Shown here: one piece after another, positions 8,217 to 15,935 of the stretch
How positions within the stretch are numbered: position 1 is the stretch's first letter
How the letters are laid out: every line of letters begins with the position of its first letter
NCBI RefSeq assembly: GCF_000720475.1
Contig: NZ_JOAP01000015.1
Span: 1-64,000 of the forward strand
Direction of reading: 5' to 3'
DNA: 64,000 nucleotides
DNA from: Streptomyces aureocirculatus
Lineage (GTDB): Bacteria; Actinomycetota; Actinomycetes; Streptomycetales; Streptomycetaceae
The notes under the pieces: model-generated
Seen by the model: only the letters and a program-made list of their open reading frames with translations
Databases searched by the model: none
What the model was told of the DNA's origin: nothing
Position numbers and translations under genes: made by a program

Positions 8217-9328
8217 AGCGTCACCGCCACACCCTCGCGCGCCGAGCGGCGCGCGGCCTCCAGGACGTCGAGCGCCGCCGCGGCCTCGTGCGCGGTGACC
8301 GGGTTGTCGCCCTCGCCGCGCAGGGCGGCGGCCACGGCGGCGTAGTACGCGGGATAGTCGCCCGGCAGGGTGGGTTCGGGGCGGCCGCCACCGGTGAGCG
8401 GGGACTCGCCGGCGCCGACGCGGCCCCACATCGACTCGGGCTCCACGCCCCACGGGTCCTTGGCCTCGGGGGCCCCGGGGGCCGTGGGCCGCTTGCCGTC
8501 GCGCAGGGCGGCCTCCTGTGGGTCGAGGCCGTACTTCACATAGCCCGCCGACGAGCCGAGGACACGGAACCGGGGGCCGAGCTGCGCGGTCGTCGCGCTG
8601 ACGTACAGGTGCGAGCGGACGCCGCCGGCGTGGGTGATCGCGACGAACGTGTCGTCGTTGGCCTCGGCGCCCGCCCGGCGGACGTCCGTCTCGGCGTACA
8701 CGCGGACCGCGGGGCCGAAGAGGACCAGGGCCTGGTCGACCACGTGGCTGCCCAGGTCGTACAGCAGGCCGCCGATCTCCTCGGGGTCGCCGGACTCGCG
8801 CCAGCCGCCCTTGGGCTGCGGGCGCCAGCGCTCGAAGCGGGACTCGAAGCGCCATACGTCGCCGAGCTCGCCGTCACCGACGATCTTGCGCAGCGTACGG
8901 AAGTCGTTGTCCCAGCGGCGGTTCTGGAAGACCGACAGGAGCAGTCCGCGCTCGTCCGCGAGGGCGGCGAGCTCGCGGGCCTCGGCGGCGGTGCCCGCGA
9001 GGGGCTTGTCCACGACGACCGGCAGGCCCGCCTTCAGCGCGGCCGTCGCGAGCGCCACGTGCGTCTTGTTCGGGGATGCCACGACGATCAAGTCGAGCTC
9101 GTCCGCGCGGCCCCAGAGTTCGTCGGCGTCCGCCACGCAGCGCAGCCCCGCACCGAACTCGGTCCTGGCCCGCGCCTGCCGCTCGGGGTTCGAGGTGACG
9201 ACCGTGTCCAGGGCGAGGCCCTCGGTCGCGGCGATCAGGGGGGCGTGGAAGACGGAGCCCGCGAGGCCGTAGCCGATCAGGCCCACGCGGAGGTCGTTCT
9301 TGCCTTCGGTCATGTCGCCTTCAGTCAT
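8213..9328 (-). CDS. Gfo/Idh/MocA family NAD(P)-dependent oxidoreductase
   Basis: A sugar- or cyclitol-type dehydrogenase of about 371 residues. The Rossmann fold is at the N-terminus (DLRVGLIGYGLAGSVFHAPL), followed by LIVVASPNKTHVALATAALK and the catalytic-lysine motif VVVDKPLAGTAAEARELAAL. The C-terminal half is the substrate domain, with GGLLYDLGSHVVDQALVLFG supplying the conserved aspartate and histidine. I use the ATG at 9328. The frame stays open to 9364, but that start would lie inside the operator palindrome. An ATG at 9313 is also possible. Transcription is divergent from the ROK regulator at 9385, the likely local repressor. Confidence 0.88.
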   Translation of the reverse strand: MTEGDMTEGKNDLRVGLIGYGLAGSVFHAPLIAATEGLALDTVVTSNPERQARARTEFGAGLRCVADADELWGRADELDLIVVASPNKTHVALATAALKAGLPVVVDKPLAGTAAEARELAALADERGLLLSVFQNRRWDNDFRTLRKIVGDGELGDVWRFESRFERWRPQPKGGWRESGDPEEIGGLLYDLGSHVVDQALVLFGPAVRVYAETDVRRAGAEANDDTFVAITHAGGVRSHLYVSATTAQLGPRFRVLGSSAGYVKYGLDPQEAALRDGKRPTAPGAPEAKDPWGVEPESMWGRVGAGESPLTGGGRPEPTLPGDYPAYYAAVAAALRGEGDNPVTAHEAAAALDVLEAARRSAREGVAVTL

Positions 9329-9334
9329 GCCCTC

Positions 9335-9361
9335 CACTTTGGCAACGGTGTTGCCAAAGTG
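9335..9361. promoter_or_regulatory. 27-bp perfect palindrome, likely ROK-regulator operator
   Basis: CACTTTGGCAAC, spacer GGT, then GTTGCCAAAGTG: twelve-base arms with no mismatch. It fills most of the 56-bp gap between the divergent oxidoreductase and ROK genes, so it can overlap both promoters. A protein bound here would control both directions, and the adjacent winged-helix ROK protein is the obvious candidate. Confidence 0.85.
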
Positions 9362-9384
9362 CAAGCGGTGCTGACAATGGGGGT

Positions 9385-10644
9385 GTGAACAGCGAGGTCA
9401 CCGGACACACAGAGACCGCCACCACCGGCGCCACGCCCGCCATGGGTGGCGGGGCGAATCTTCGGGCGCTGCGCGGGCACAACGCGGCGCTCGTGCTCGA
9501 TCTGCTGCGCCGGGCCGCGGTCGGCGGTGCCGAAGGGGTCAGCCGCCTCGAACTCGCGGCGCGTACGGGGCTCACCCCGCAGGCCGTCAGCAAGATTGTC
9601 GCGCGCCTTCGCGGGGACGGCCTGGTGGCCGACGCCGGGCGGCGCGCGTCCACCGGCGGCAAACCGGCGACCGCGCTGCGGCTCGTACCCGGCGCCGGGT
9701 ACGCGGTCGGGCTGCACCTGGACCGCGACGCGCTGACCGCCGTGCTCGCCGACCTCACCGGCGCGGTGGTGGCGGAGCGGCGGGCGCCCCTCGATTTCGG
9801 GGCGGGCGCGGATGCCGTAGTGACGGCCGCGGTGGGTGAGGTGAGGGCGTTGACCGGGACCGCCGGGTCGGACGCGTCCCCCAGGTCGGACAGGCCCACC
9901 GGTACGGACGGAACCCCCCTCGGGGCGGCGCCCCCCGCCGTCCTTGGCGTAGGAGTAGCCCTGCCAGGGCCGCTCGACCACGAGGCCGGGGTCCTGCACC
10001 GGGTCACCGGGTTCCCGGAGTGGGACGGCTATCCGCTGCGGGACGCGCTCGCCGCGCGGCTCGGGCTGCCGGTGGCCGTGGACAAGGACACCAACGCCGC
10101 CGCGCTCGGGCTCGCCCTCGGCGGGGCCGCGGAGTCGTTCGCGTATCTGCACCTGGGGACCGGCCTCGGCGCGGGCCTGGTCCTCGGCGGCGGCCTCTAC
10201 CGGGGGGCCCGCACGGGGGCCGGGGAGTTCGGGCACCAGGTCCTGCAACTGGACGGGCCGCCGTGCGGGTGCGGTGACCGCGGGTGCGTGGAGGCCCTGT
10301 GCCTGGCGGCGGTCGCGGGCGGCGACCTCGACGAGGCCGCCCGGGTCCTCGGCACCGCCGCGGGGAACCTCGTCGCGCTGCTCGACATCGACCTCGTACT
10401 GCTCGGCGGCCGCACCGTATTCGCCGCCGAGGACCTCTTCGTACGGGGAGTCGGCGCCGTCGTCGCCGGTCGCACCCGGCGCGAGGGCTCCCGTACGCCC
10501 GTCGGGGTACGCGGTGCTCCTGGCGGCGACCGGGGGGTCGCGGAGGGCGCGGCGCAACTGGTGCTGGCCCCGCTCTTCGGCCGGGCGCGTCCCGCCCTGC
10601 CTGCCCATTCCCGCCAATCGGACTTGACGACGAATCGGACTTGA
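9385..10644 (+). CDS. ROK-family transcriptional regulator
   Basis: A 419-residue repressor. A winged helix-turn-helix occupies about residues 25-90 (RLELAARTGLTPQAVSKIVA), followed by the ROK sugar-kinase-like domain: VGVALPGPLDHEAGVLHRVT, the phosphate-loop-like GTGLGAGLVLGGGLYRGARTG, and the zinc motif CGCGDRGCVEA near residue 295. The start is GTG 9385 behind a GGGGG box. ROK repressors normally release DNA on binding a sugar or sugar phosphate, which fits the sugar-type oxidoreductase encoded divergently. The last eight codons come from a 17-bp tandem duplication that crosses the stop codon. Confidence 0.9.
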   Translation: MNSEVTGHTETATTGATPAMGGGANLRALRGHNAALVLDLLRRAAVGGAEGVSRLELAARTGLTPQAVSKIVARLRGDGLVADAGRRASTGGKPATALRLVPGAGYAVGLHLDRDALTAVLADLTGAVVAERRAPLDFGAGADAVVTAAVGEVRALTGTAGSDASPRSDRPTGTDGTPLGAAPPAVLGVGVALPGPLDHEAGVLHRVTGFPEWDGYPLRDALAARLGLPVAVDKDTNAAALGLALGGAAESFAYLHLGTGLGAGLVLGGGLYRGARTGAGEFGHQVLQLDGPPCGCGDRGCVEALCLAAVAGGDLDEAARVLGTAAGNLVALLDIDLVLLGGRTVFAAEDLFVRGVGAVVAGRTRREGSRTPVGVRGAPGGDRGVAEGAAQLVLAPLFGRARPALPAHSRQSDLTTNRT

Positions 10645-10655
10645 CGACGAATCGG
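10616..10655. repeat. 17-bp tandem repeat across a stop codon
   Basis: AATCGGACTTGACGACG occurs twice in tandem and is followed by a third AATCGG. The ROK gene's TGA (10642-10644) lies in the second copy. The remaining 196 bases to the next gene hold no other clear signal. Confidence 0.85.
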
Positions 10656-10851
10656 CTGTTAGGGGGGAATCGGCCAGCCGAACGGGTCCCCGGGTGCGGT
10701 GAGCCCTGTGCCGGGCGGCGGGAGCGTGGCAGGGTCTGGGCCACGCCCCGTTGCTCCTGGCCGTGTGCCGGATCACTCAACGGGCCTTATTCCGCCGTCA
10801 GTTCGGCCGTTCCGGAGGCTTCGTGCGTCCGGTCGCCAGCAAGGGCCCTCC

Positions 10852-11745
10852 ATGCGACTTCGCAGTTCTCTCGCGGCAGGCGTCGCCGTCGCCGCCGTCA
10901 CCCTCGCGCCCGCCGTGGCCGGGGTGGCGGCGGCCGCCGGCGACCAGCCGGGGGAGAGCGGCGCGGCCACCGTCCTGCGGCCCACCTGCGCCACCGCCGC
11001 CGGGGACGACTTCCCGATCGCGACCCGCGTCACCGGCGGACCCGCCACCTACGAACCCGGCGGCGGCTTCCGGAGCTGGTCGGTGGAGCTGACCAACACC
11101 ACGGACGACACCTGCGGGAACGTCCACCCGGTCATCGTCCTCGTGGACCGCGGCAAGGCGCTGCGGCCCCGGCAGATCCAGTTGGAGTTCGACGACGGGT
11201 CGCGTCGGCGTCCGGTGCGGTTCGTGCGGACCGACCGGGACGAGAACGTCGGGGTGCTCGGCGGCGCGGTCGGGGCGACCGACGCCCCAGGCGCCGCCGA
11301 CGCCCCGGGTGCCGCCGACGCCCCAGCCGACACGCCCGGCACCCCTGGTGACCACAGTGTCCCCGGCGTCAACAGTGCCCGCGGCGGCAACAGCGCCCCC
11401 GACAACGGGTTCCCCGGCTTCACCATCGGCCCCGGGCACACCGTCACCGTCCACATCCGCCTCGCCTTCACCTCCGACGCCGCGCCCGACCGGGTCGTGG
11501 CGAGCGCCGCCGTGGTGCGGCGGCACACGGAGCACGACGGCCACGCCGACGACTCCGACTGGGTGGGGACGTCCAACGACTACGCGTTCGACATCGTCGA
11601 GGCGGCCGGGCCCCCCGCCCAGGGCCCCGGCGAACTCGCGAAGACCGGCCCGGGCCACCTGCCCGGGCTCGGGGCCGCCGCCGTCCTCCTCGGTGGTGTG
11701 GCCCTAGTGGTGGGATCTCGGCGCCTTCGGGCCAGAAGGCGCTGA
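10852..11745 (+). CDS. Secreted LAKTG-anchored wall protein
   Basis: A 297-residue protein with a signal peptide (MRLRSSLAAGVAVAAVTLAP), an extracellular beta-rich domain (TRVTGGPATYEPGGGFRSWS; VELTNTTDDTCGNVHPVIVL), an Ala/Pro/Gly-rich insert at about 140-180, and a canonical class E sortase tail: GELAKTGPGHLPG, a hydrophobic helix and RRLRARRR. Two cysteines of the mature domain could form a disulfide. It is a likely substrate of the sortase at 908. ATG 10852 is used because it gives the signal peptide; the frame is open upstream without a signal. Function on the surface is unknown. Confidence 0.85.
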   Translation: MRLRSSLAAGVAVAAVTLAPAVAGVAAAAGDQPGESGAATVLRPTCATAAGDDFPIATRVTGGPATYEPGGGFRSWSVELTNTTDDTCGNVHPVIVLVDRGKALRPRQIQLEFDDGSRRRPVRFVRTDRDENVGVLGGAVGATDAPGAADAPGAADAPADTPGTPGDHSVPGVNSARGGNSAPDNGFPGFTIGPGHTVTVHIRLAFTSDAAPDRVVASAAVVRRHTEHDGHADDSDWVGTSNDYAFDIVEAAGPPAQGPGELAKTGPGHLPGLGAAAVLLGGVALVVGSRRLRARRR

Positions 11746-12063
11746 TCAGCCGGTTCCGCCGCCCCCGAAGGCCGTGCCCGTGCCGCCCCAGCCGAAGCAA
11801 GTCCGGCGGCACGGGCCCGGCCTTCCGGCTGCCACCCGCACACCCCGGCCCACGCTGCCCGCACATCCCGGCCCGCGCCGTCAGCCGTCCCCGGCCCGCG
11901 CTGCCCGCACACCCCGGCCCGCGCCGTCAGCCGTCCCCGGCCCGCGCTGCCCGCCGCCCCCGGCCCACACCCTCAGCCGCCCCCGACCCGCACCCTCAGC
12001 CGCCCCCGACCCGCACCCTCAGCCACCCCCGACCCCCGCCCCGCGACATGCGAACATCTGCCC
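11746..12063. repeat. Repeat-filled gap: 46-bp direct repeat and 24-bp units
   Basis: No gene is visible. Positions 11858-11903 and 11904-11949 are two copies of a 46-bp unit that differ at one base (core CGGCCCGCGCCGTCAGCCGT). From about 11967 three copies of a 24-bp unit (CAGCCGCCCCCGACCCGCAC) follow, up to the GntR gene. The strand asymmetry is strong: C-rich on the plus strand. Confidence 0.8.
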
Positions 12064-12861
12064 GTGGACAACCCCGACCGCCCCAACGCCGCCCCGCCCG
12101 AGCACCTGCGCGACCAGGCCCCGGGAGCGCCGATCCGCTCCGGCATCCCCGAGCACGGGCGCATCCCGAAGTACTACGCCGTCAAGGCCCGCATCGCGGG
12201 GCTGATCGATGAGTTGGGCGACGGGCAGAGCCTGCCCACCGAACGCGACCTCGCCGAGCGCTACGAGGTCGCGCGGGAGACCGTCCGGCAGGCGCTGCGC
12301 GAGCTGTTGCTCGAAGGGCGGCTGCGCCGGCAGGGCCGCGGAACCGTGGTCGCCGGGCCCAAGCTGGAGCAGCCCCTGTCCCTGGCCAGCTACACCGAGG
12401 GCGTCCGCAGGCAGGGCCGCACCCCGGGCCGCAATCTGATCTCCCTGGACCGCTTCCCGTGCCCGGCCGCGCTCGCCGCCGACATAGGGACACCGCCCGG
12501 TGAACCCGTGTGGCACATGGAACGCGTACTGCTCGCCGACGACGAGCGCGTGGGCCTGGAGTCCACCTACGTCGCCGTGGCCCGCGTGCCGCGCCTGGAC
12601 CGGGACTTCGAGCCGGACTCGTCCTTCTACGCCTATCTGCGTGACCGTCTCGGCATCCCCTTCGGCGACGCCGACGAACGCATCGAGACGGTGCTCGCGA
12701 CGCCCCGCGAGGCCCTGCTCGTCGGGACGCCGCCCGCGCTGCCCATGCTCCTGATCCACCGCCTCTCACGGGACACCGAGGGGCGGCCCCTGGAGCGCGT
12801 GCGCACCCTCTACCGCGGCGACCGGTTCTCCTTCACCACGCACCTCGCCGGCGAGAACTGA
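12064..12861 (+). CDS. GntR/HutC-family regulator of the phosphonate operon
   Basis: A 265-residue regulator. The winged helix-turn-helix is at about residues 40-100 (LPTERDLAERYEVARETVRQ ALRELLLEGRL), and the UTRA ligand-binding domain follows (WHMERVLLADDERVGLESTY to RVRTLYRGDRFSFTTHLAGE). HutC-type regulators bind a pathway intermediate and leave their operator. Its position immediately upstream of, and parallel to, the FAD oxidase/HAD/ABC operon makes it the probable local controller, with the GGTCTAGTCC box at 12912 as candidate operator. The start is GTG 12064. Confidence 0.88.
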   Translation: MDNPDRPNAAPPEHLRDQAPGAPIRSGIPEHGRIPKYYAVKARIAGLIDELGDGQSLPTERDLAERYEVARETVRQALRELLLEGRLRRQGRGTVVAGPKLEQPLSLASYTEGVRRQGRTPGRNLISLDRFPCPAALAADIGTPPGEPVWHMERVLLADDERVGLESTYVAVARVPRLDRDFEPDSSFYAYLRDRLGIPFGDADERIETVLATPREALLVGTPPALPMLLIHRLSRDTEGRPLERVRTLYRGDRFSFTTHLAGEN

Positions 12862-12911
12862 ACCCTCTTCCCGTTCCTCCGACGGCCCCTCATGATTAAG
12901 GAATGGTAACG

Positions 12912-12921
12912 GGTCTAGTCC
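12912..12921. promoter_or_regulatory. GGTCTAGTCC half-palindrome, candidate GntR operator
   Basis: GGTCTAGTCC differs by one base from GGTCTAGACC, the core bound by HutC-subfamily regulators such as DasR. It lies between the GntR gene and the first catabolic gene, 76 bp before its start codon, where a repressor would act. Confidence 0.55.
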
Positions 12922-12997
12922 AAGCTTGACGGTCCGTTCACCGTCCCGTTGCCGACCGGGCCCCACGGGGTCACCCGTCGAAAGGAGCGTTGCCGTC

Positions 12998-14119
12998 GTG
13001 AGAGTCATCGTCGTAGGAGCCGGCGTGGTGGGAACCATGCACGCCTGGCACGCAGTGGAGCGCGGCCACGAGGTCGTACAGATCGAGCGCGAGAGCGAGG
13101 CCCGCGGGGCGTCGCTGCGCAACTTCGGGCAGATATGGGTCAGCGGCCGGGCGGGCGGCGAGGAGCTGGACACCGCGCTGCGGGCCCGCGAGCTGTGGGA
13201 GGAGATCGGCGCCCGCGTGCCGGGGCTCGGCTTCCGCGCCAACGGCTCGCTGACCCTCGTACGCAACGAGCGCGAGCGGGCCGTGGCCGAGGCCGCCCTC
13301 GCCCGCACGGACGCCGCCGCCCGCGGCTACAGGCTGCTCGAAGCGGCGGAGGCCCGCGGCCTCAACCCGGCGCTGCGGGGCGAGTTCACCGCCGCCCTGT
13401 GGTGCGAGCGGGACGCCGCGGTCGAGCCGCGCACCGCACAGCGGCACCTGCGCGAAGAGCTCCTGAAGTCGCCGCGCTACACGTTCCTGCCGGGCCGCGA
13501 GGTCCGCGAGGCGGTCGGTCCTGGCGCGGTGCGTGACGACCACGGCGACGTGCACACTGGCGACGCCGTCGTGCTGTGCACCGGGGCCTGGCTCGGCGGG
13601 CTCGTCCGCGAGCTGGCCCCCGAGCTGCCCGTGCGCCGCGTACGCCTGCAGATGATGCAGACCGCCCCGCTCGGCGAACCGCTCACCACGTCCGTCGCCG
13701 ACGCCGACAGCTTCCGCTACTACCCGGCGTACAGGTCACCCGCTCTCGACGCGCTCAACGCCGGGCAGGCGCAGGAACCGACCGCCGCCGCCCACAAGAT
13801 GCAACTGCTCATGGTGCAGCGTGCCGACGGCGGACTGACCATCGGCGACACCCACGAGTACGAGCACCCCTTCGCCTTCGACACCCTCGAAGACCCCTAC
13901 GACCACCTCACCGCGGTCGTCGAGGGCTTCCTGGGGCGGCCGCTGCCGAAGATCAGGCGGCGCTGGGCGGGGGTGTACGCGCAGTGCGTCGACACCACCC
14001 GGGTCGTCCACCGCGAGCAGGTGCGCGACGGGATCTGGCTGGTCACAGGGCCCGGTGGGCGCGGCATGACGTGCTCGCCCGCGATCGCCGAGAAGACCGC
14101 CGACGAGCTGGGATGGTGA
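12998..14119 (+). CDS. FAD-dependent aminophosphonate oxidase (TIGR03364 type)
   Basis: A 373-residue glycine-oxidase-like flavoenzyme. The FAD-binding GxGxxG is at the very N-terminus (VRVIVVGAGVVGTMHAWHAV), with the ribose-binding acidic residue in VVQIERESEARGASLRNFGQ, and the flavin-domain close DGIWLVTGPGGRGMTCSPAI at the C-terminus. Members of this clade travel with phosphonatase-like HADs and phosphonate transporters and are proposed to oxidatively deaminate or dealkylate aminophosphonates to an aldehyde. The GTG at 12998 is chosen because the Rossmann motif follows at once and AAAGGAG lies at 12981-12987. The next gene overlaps its stop, which supports one transcript. Confidence 0.85.
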   Translation: MRVIVVGAGVVGTMHAWHAVERGHEVVQIERESEARGASLRNFGQIWVSGRAGGEELDTALRARELWEEIGARVPGLGFRANGSLTLVRNERERAVAEAALARTDAAARGYRLLEAAEARGLNPALRGEFTAALWCERDAAVEPRTAQRHLREELLKSPRYTFLPGREVREAVGPGAVRDDHGDVHTGDAVVLCTGAWLGGLVRELAPELPVRRVRLQMMQTAPLGEPLTTSVADADSFRYYPAYRSPALDALNAGQAQEPTAAAHKMQLLMVQRADGGLTIGDTHEYEHPFAFDTLEDPYDHLTAVVEGFLGRPLPKIRRRWAGVYAQCVDTTRVVHREQVRDGIWLVTGPGGRGMTCSPAIAEKTADELGW

Positions 14120-14865
14120 GGGAATTGACCGAGAACGCGAACAGGACCGAGAACGCGAACAGGACCGGGAGCGCGAACAGGAACGTGCGACTCGTGGTGC
14201 TCGACATGGCGGGGACCACCGTCGCCGACGGCGGCCTTGTCGAGCAGGCCTTCGCCGCCGCCGCACGCGAACTCGGCGTCGAGGAGGGCTCCGCCGACCA
14301 CGCCGCGAAGCTGGACTACGTCCGCGCCACCATGGGCGAGTCGAAGATCTCCGTCTTCCGGCACCTGTTCGGCGACGAGGCGCGGGCGCGGCAGGCGAAC
14401 GTGGCTTTCGAGAAGGCGTACGGGGAGCTGGTGGACGGCGGCCGCATCGCGCCCGTCCCCGGCGCGCGGGAAGCCATCGGGGAACTCGTCGCGGACGGTC
14501 TGACCGTCGTCCTGAGCACCGGCTTCGCCCGCGTCACCCAGGACGCCATCCTGGACGCACTCGGCTGGCGCGACCTCGTCGCCCTCACCCTGTGCCCCGC
14601 CGACGCGGGGGGCCGCGGACGGCCCTGCCCCGACATGGTCCTCGCCGCGTTCCTGCGCACCGGCGCCGCCGACTCCGTGGCCGAGATCGCCGTGGCCGGT
14701 GACACCGCGTACGACATGCTGAGCGGGGTGCGCGCCGGGGCCGGGGTCGTCGCCGGTGTCCTCACCGGCGCCCACGACGCCGCGGCCCTCGTGGACGCCG
14801 GGGCCACCCACGTCCTCGGCTCGGTGGCCGAACTGCCCGCGCTCCTGCGGGGCTCCGGGCGATGA
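14113..14865 (+). CDS. Phosphonatase-like HAD hydrolase (TIGR03351 type)
   Basis: A 250-residue HAD-superfamily hydrolase. Motif I is LVVLDMAGTTVADGG (nucleophile Asp; the AGTT signature resembles phosphonoacetaldehyde hydrolase), motif II lies in VVLSTGFARVTQDAILDALG, and motif IV in AVAGDTAYDMLSGVRAGAG. It would cleave the C-P bond of the aldehyde made by the upstream oxidase. No PhnW aminotransferase is nearby. The first 24 residues are an odd Asn-rich leader (ENANRT twice, then GSANRN) from an 18-bp DNA repeat at 14129-14186. ATG 14113 overlaps the previous stop, but the true start could be GTG 14185, just before motif I. Confidence 0.85.
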   Translation: MVRELTENANRTENANRTGSANRNVRLVVLDMAGTTVADGGLVEQAFAAAARELGVEEGSADHAAKLDYVRATMGESKISVFRHLFGDEARARQANVAFEKAYGELVDGGRIAPVPGAREAIGELVADGLTVVLSTGFARVTQDAILDALGWRDLVALTLCPADAGGRGRPCPDMVLAAFLRTGAADSVAEIAVAGDTAYDMLSGVRAGAGVVAGVLTGAHDAAALVDAGATHVLGSVAELPALLRGSGR

Positions 14866-15935
14866 GCAGCGGCATACGCACGATGGACAGCGGTATTCGC
14901 TTCGACTCGGTGTCGGTCGCGTACGGCAAGAGTGTCGTCCTCGACTCCCTCGATCTGACCGTCGAGCCCGGCGAGGTCATGGCGCTGCTCGGGCCCTCCG
15001 GGTCAGGGAAGACCACCGCGCTGCGGGCCGTCGCCGGGTTCGTGCGGCCCGTCTCCGGGCGGGTGTTCATCGGCGGCCGCGACGTCACCGCGCTGCCGCC
15101 GCACCGGCGCGGCATCGGCATGGTCGTCCAGCAGTACGCGCTGTTCCCGCACCTGCGGGTCGAGGAGAACGTCGCCTTCGGTCTGAAGGCGCGGAAGACG
15201 GCCAGGGCCGACATTCCCGGCCGGGTCGCCGACGCCCTGGAGATGACGGGCATGGCCGCCTACGCCAAGCGGTATCCGCGCGAGCTGTCCGGCGGGCAGC
15301 AGCAGCGCGTCGCCATCGCGCGGGCCCTGGCCATCCGGCCCGGTGTGCTGCTGCTCGACGAGCCGCTGTCCGCGCTCGACGCGCAGCTCCGGTCCGGGAT
15401 GCTGGCCGAACTCGCGCGACTGCACCGGGAGTTGCCCGATGTGTCGATTCTGTACGTCACCCATGACCAGGTGGAGGCGCTCACCCTCGCCGACCGGATC
15501 GCCGTGATGGACCGGGCGCGGTTGCGGGACTGCGGGACTCCGCAGGAGCTGTACCGTGCGCCCCGGACGGCGTTCACGGCGTCGTTCGTGGGCAACGCCA
15601 ACCTCCTGCCGGTCTCGGTGGGGGTCGGGTCTGTTTCCCTGGGCGGGGCCGAAGTGAAGGTCGACACCTCGGGAGTGGCCGCAGGGGTGAGCGCCACCCT
15701 GTGCGTGCGGCCGCACCTCGTCGGGCTCGGGCCCGGGCCCAACTCCCTGAGCGGGACGGTCACCGAGGTGCAGTGGCGTGGTGCCACACACCGGGTGCTC
15801 GCCTCGGTGGCGGGGCACTCCGTGAAGGCGGACGTCCGGGAGCTGCGGGAGCCGCCCGCTCTGGGCAGTGCCGTTACGTTGCACTTCGCACCGGAGGACG
15901 CGGTGCTGCTCGCCGCAGGGGTGAGCGATGAGTAG
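14862..15935 (+). CDS. Phosphonate ABC importer, ATP-binding protein
   Basis: A 357-residue ABC ATPase. Walker A is GPSGSGKTT (about residue 48), the Q-loop is in VVQQYALFPHLRVEENVAFG, the signature is LSGGQQQRVAIARAL, Walker B is GVLLLDEPLSALD, and the H-loop is YVTHDQVEAL. A C-terminal TOBE-like regulatory domain follows (about 245-350). It powers the two permeases encoded next. Start ATG 14862 overlaps the HAD stop (ATGA), and its own end overlaps the first permease by 8 bases. Confidence 0.92.
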   Translation: MSSGIRTMDSGIRFDSVSVAYGKSVVLDSLDLTVEPGEVMALLGPSGSGKTTALRAVAGFVRPVSGRVFIGGRDVTALPPHRRGIGMVVQQYALFPHLRVEENVAFGLKARKTARADIPGRVADALEMTGMAAYAKRYPRELSGGQQQRVAIARALAIRPGVLLLDEPLSALDAQLRSGMLAELARLHRELPDVSILYVTHDQVEALTLADRIAVMDRARLRDCGTPQELYRAPRTAFTASFVGNANLLPVSVGVGSVSLGGAEVKVDTSGVAAGVSATLCVRPHLVGLGPGPNSLSGTVTEVQWRGATHRVLASVAGHSVKADVRELREPPALGSAVTLHFAPEDAVLLAAGVSDE

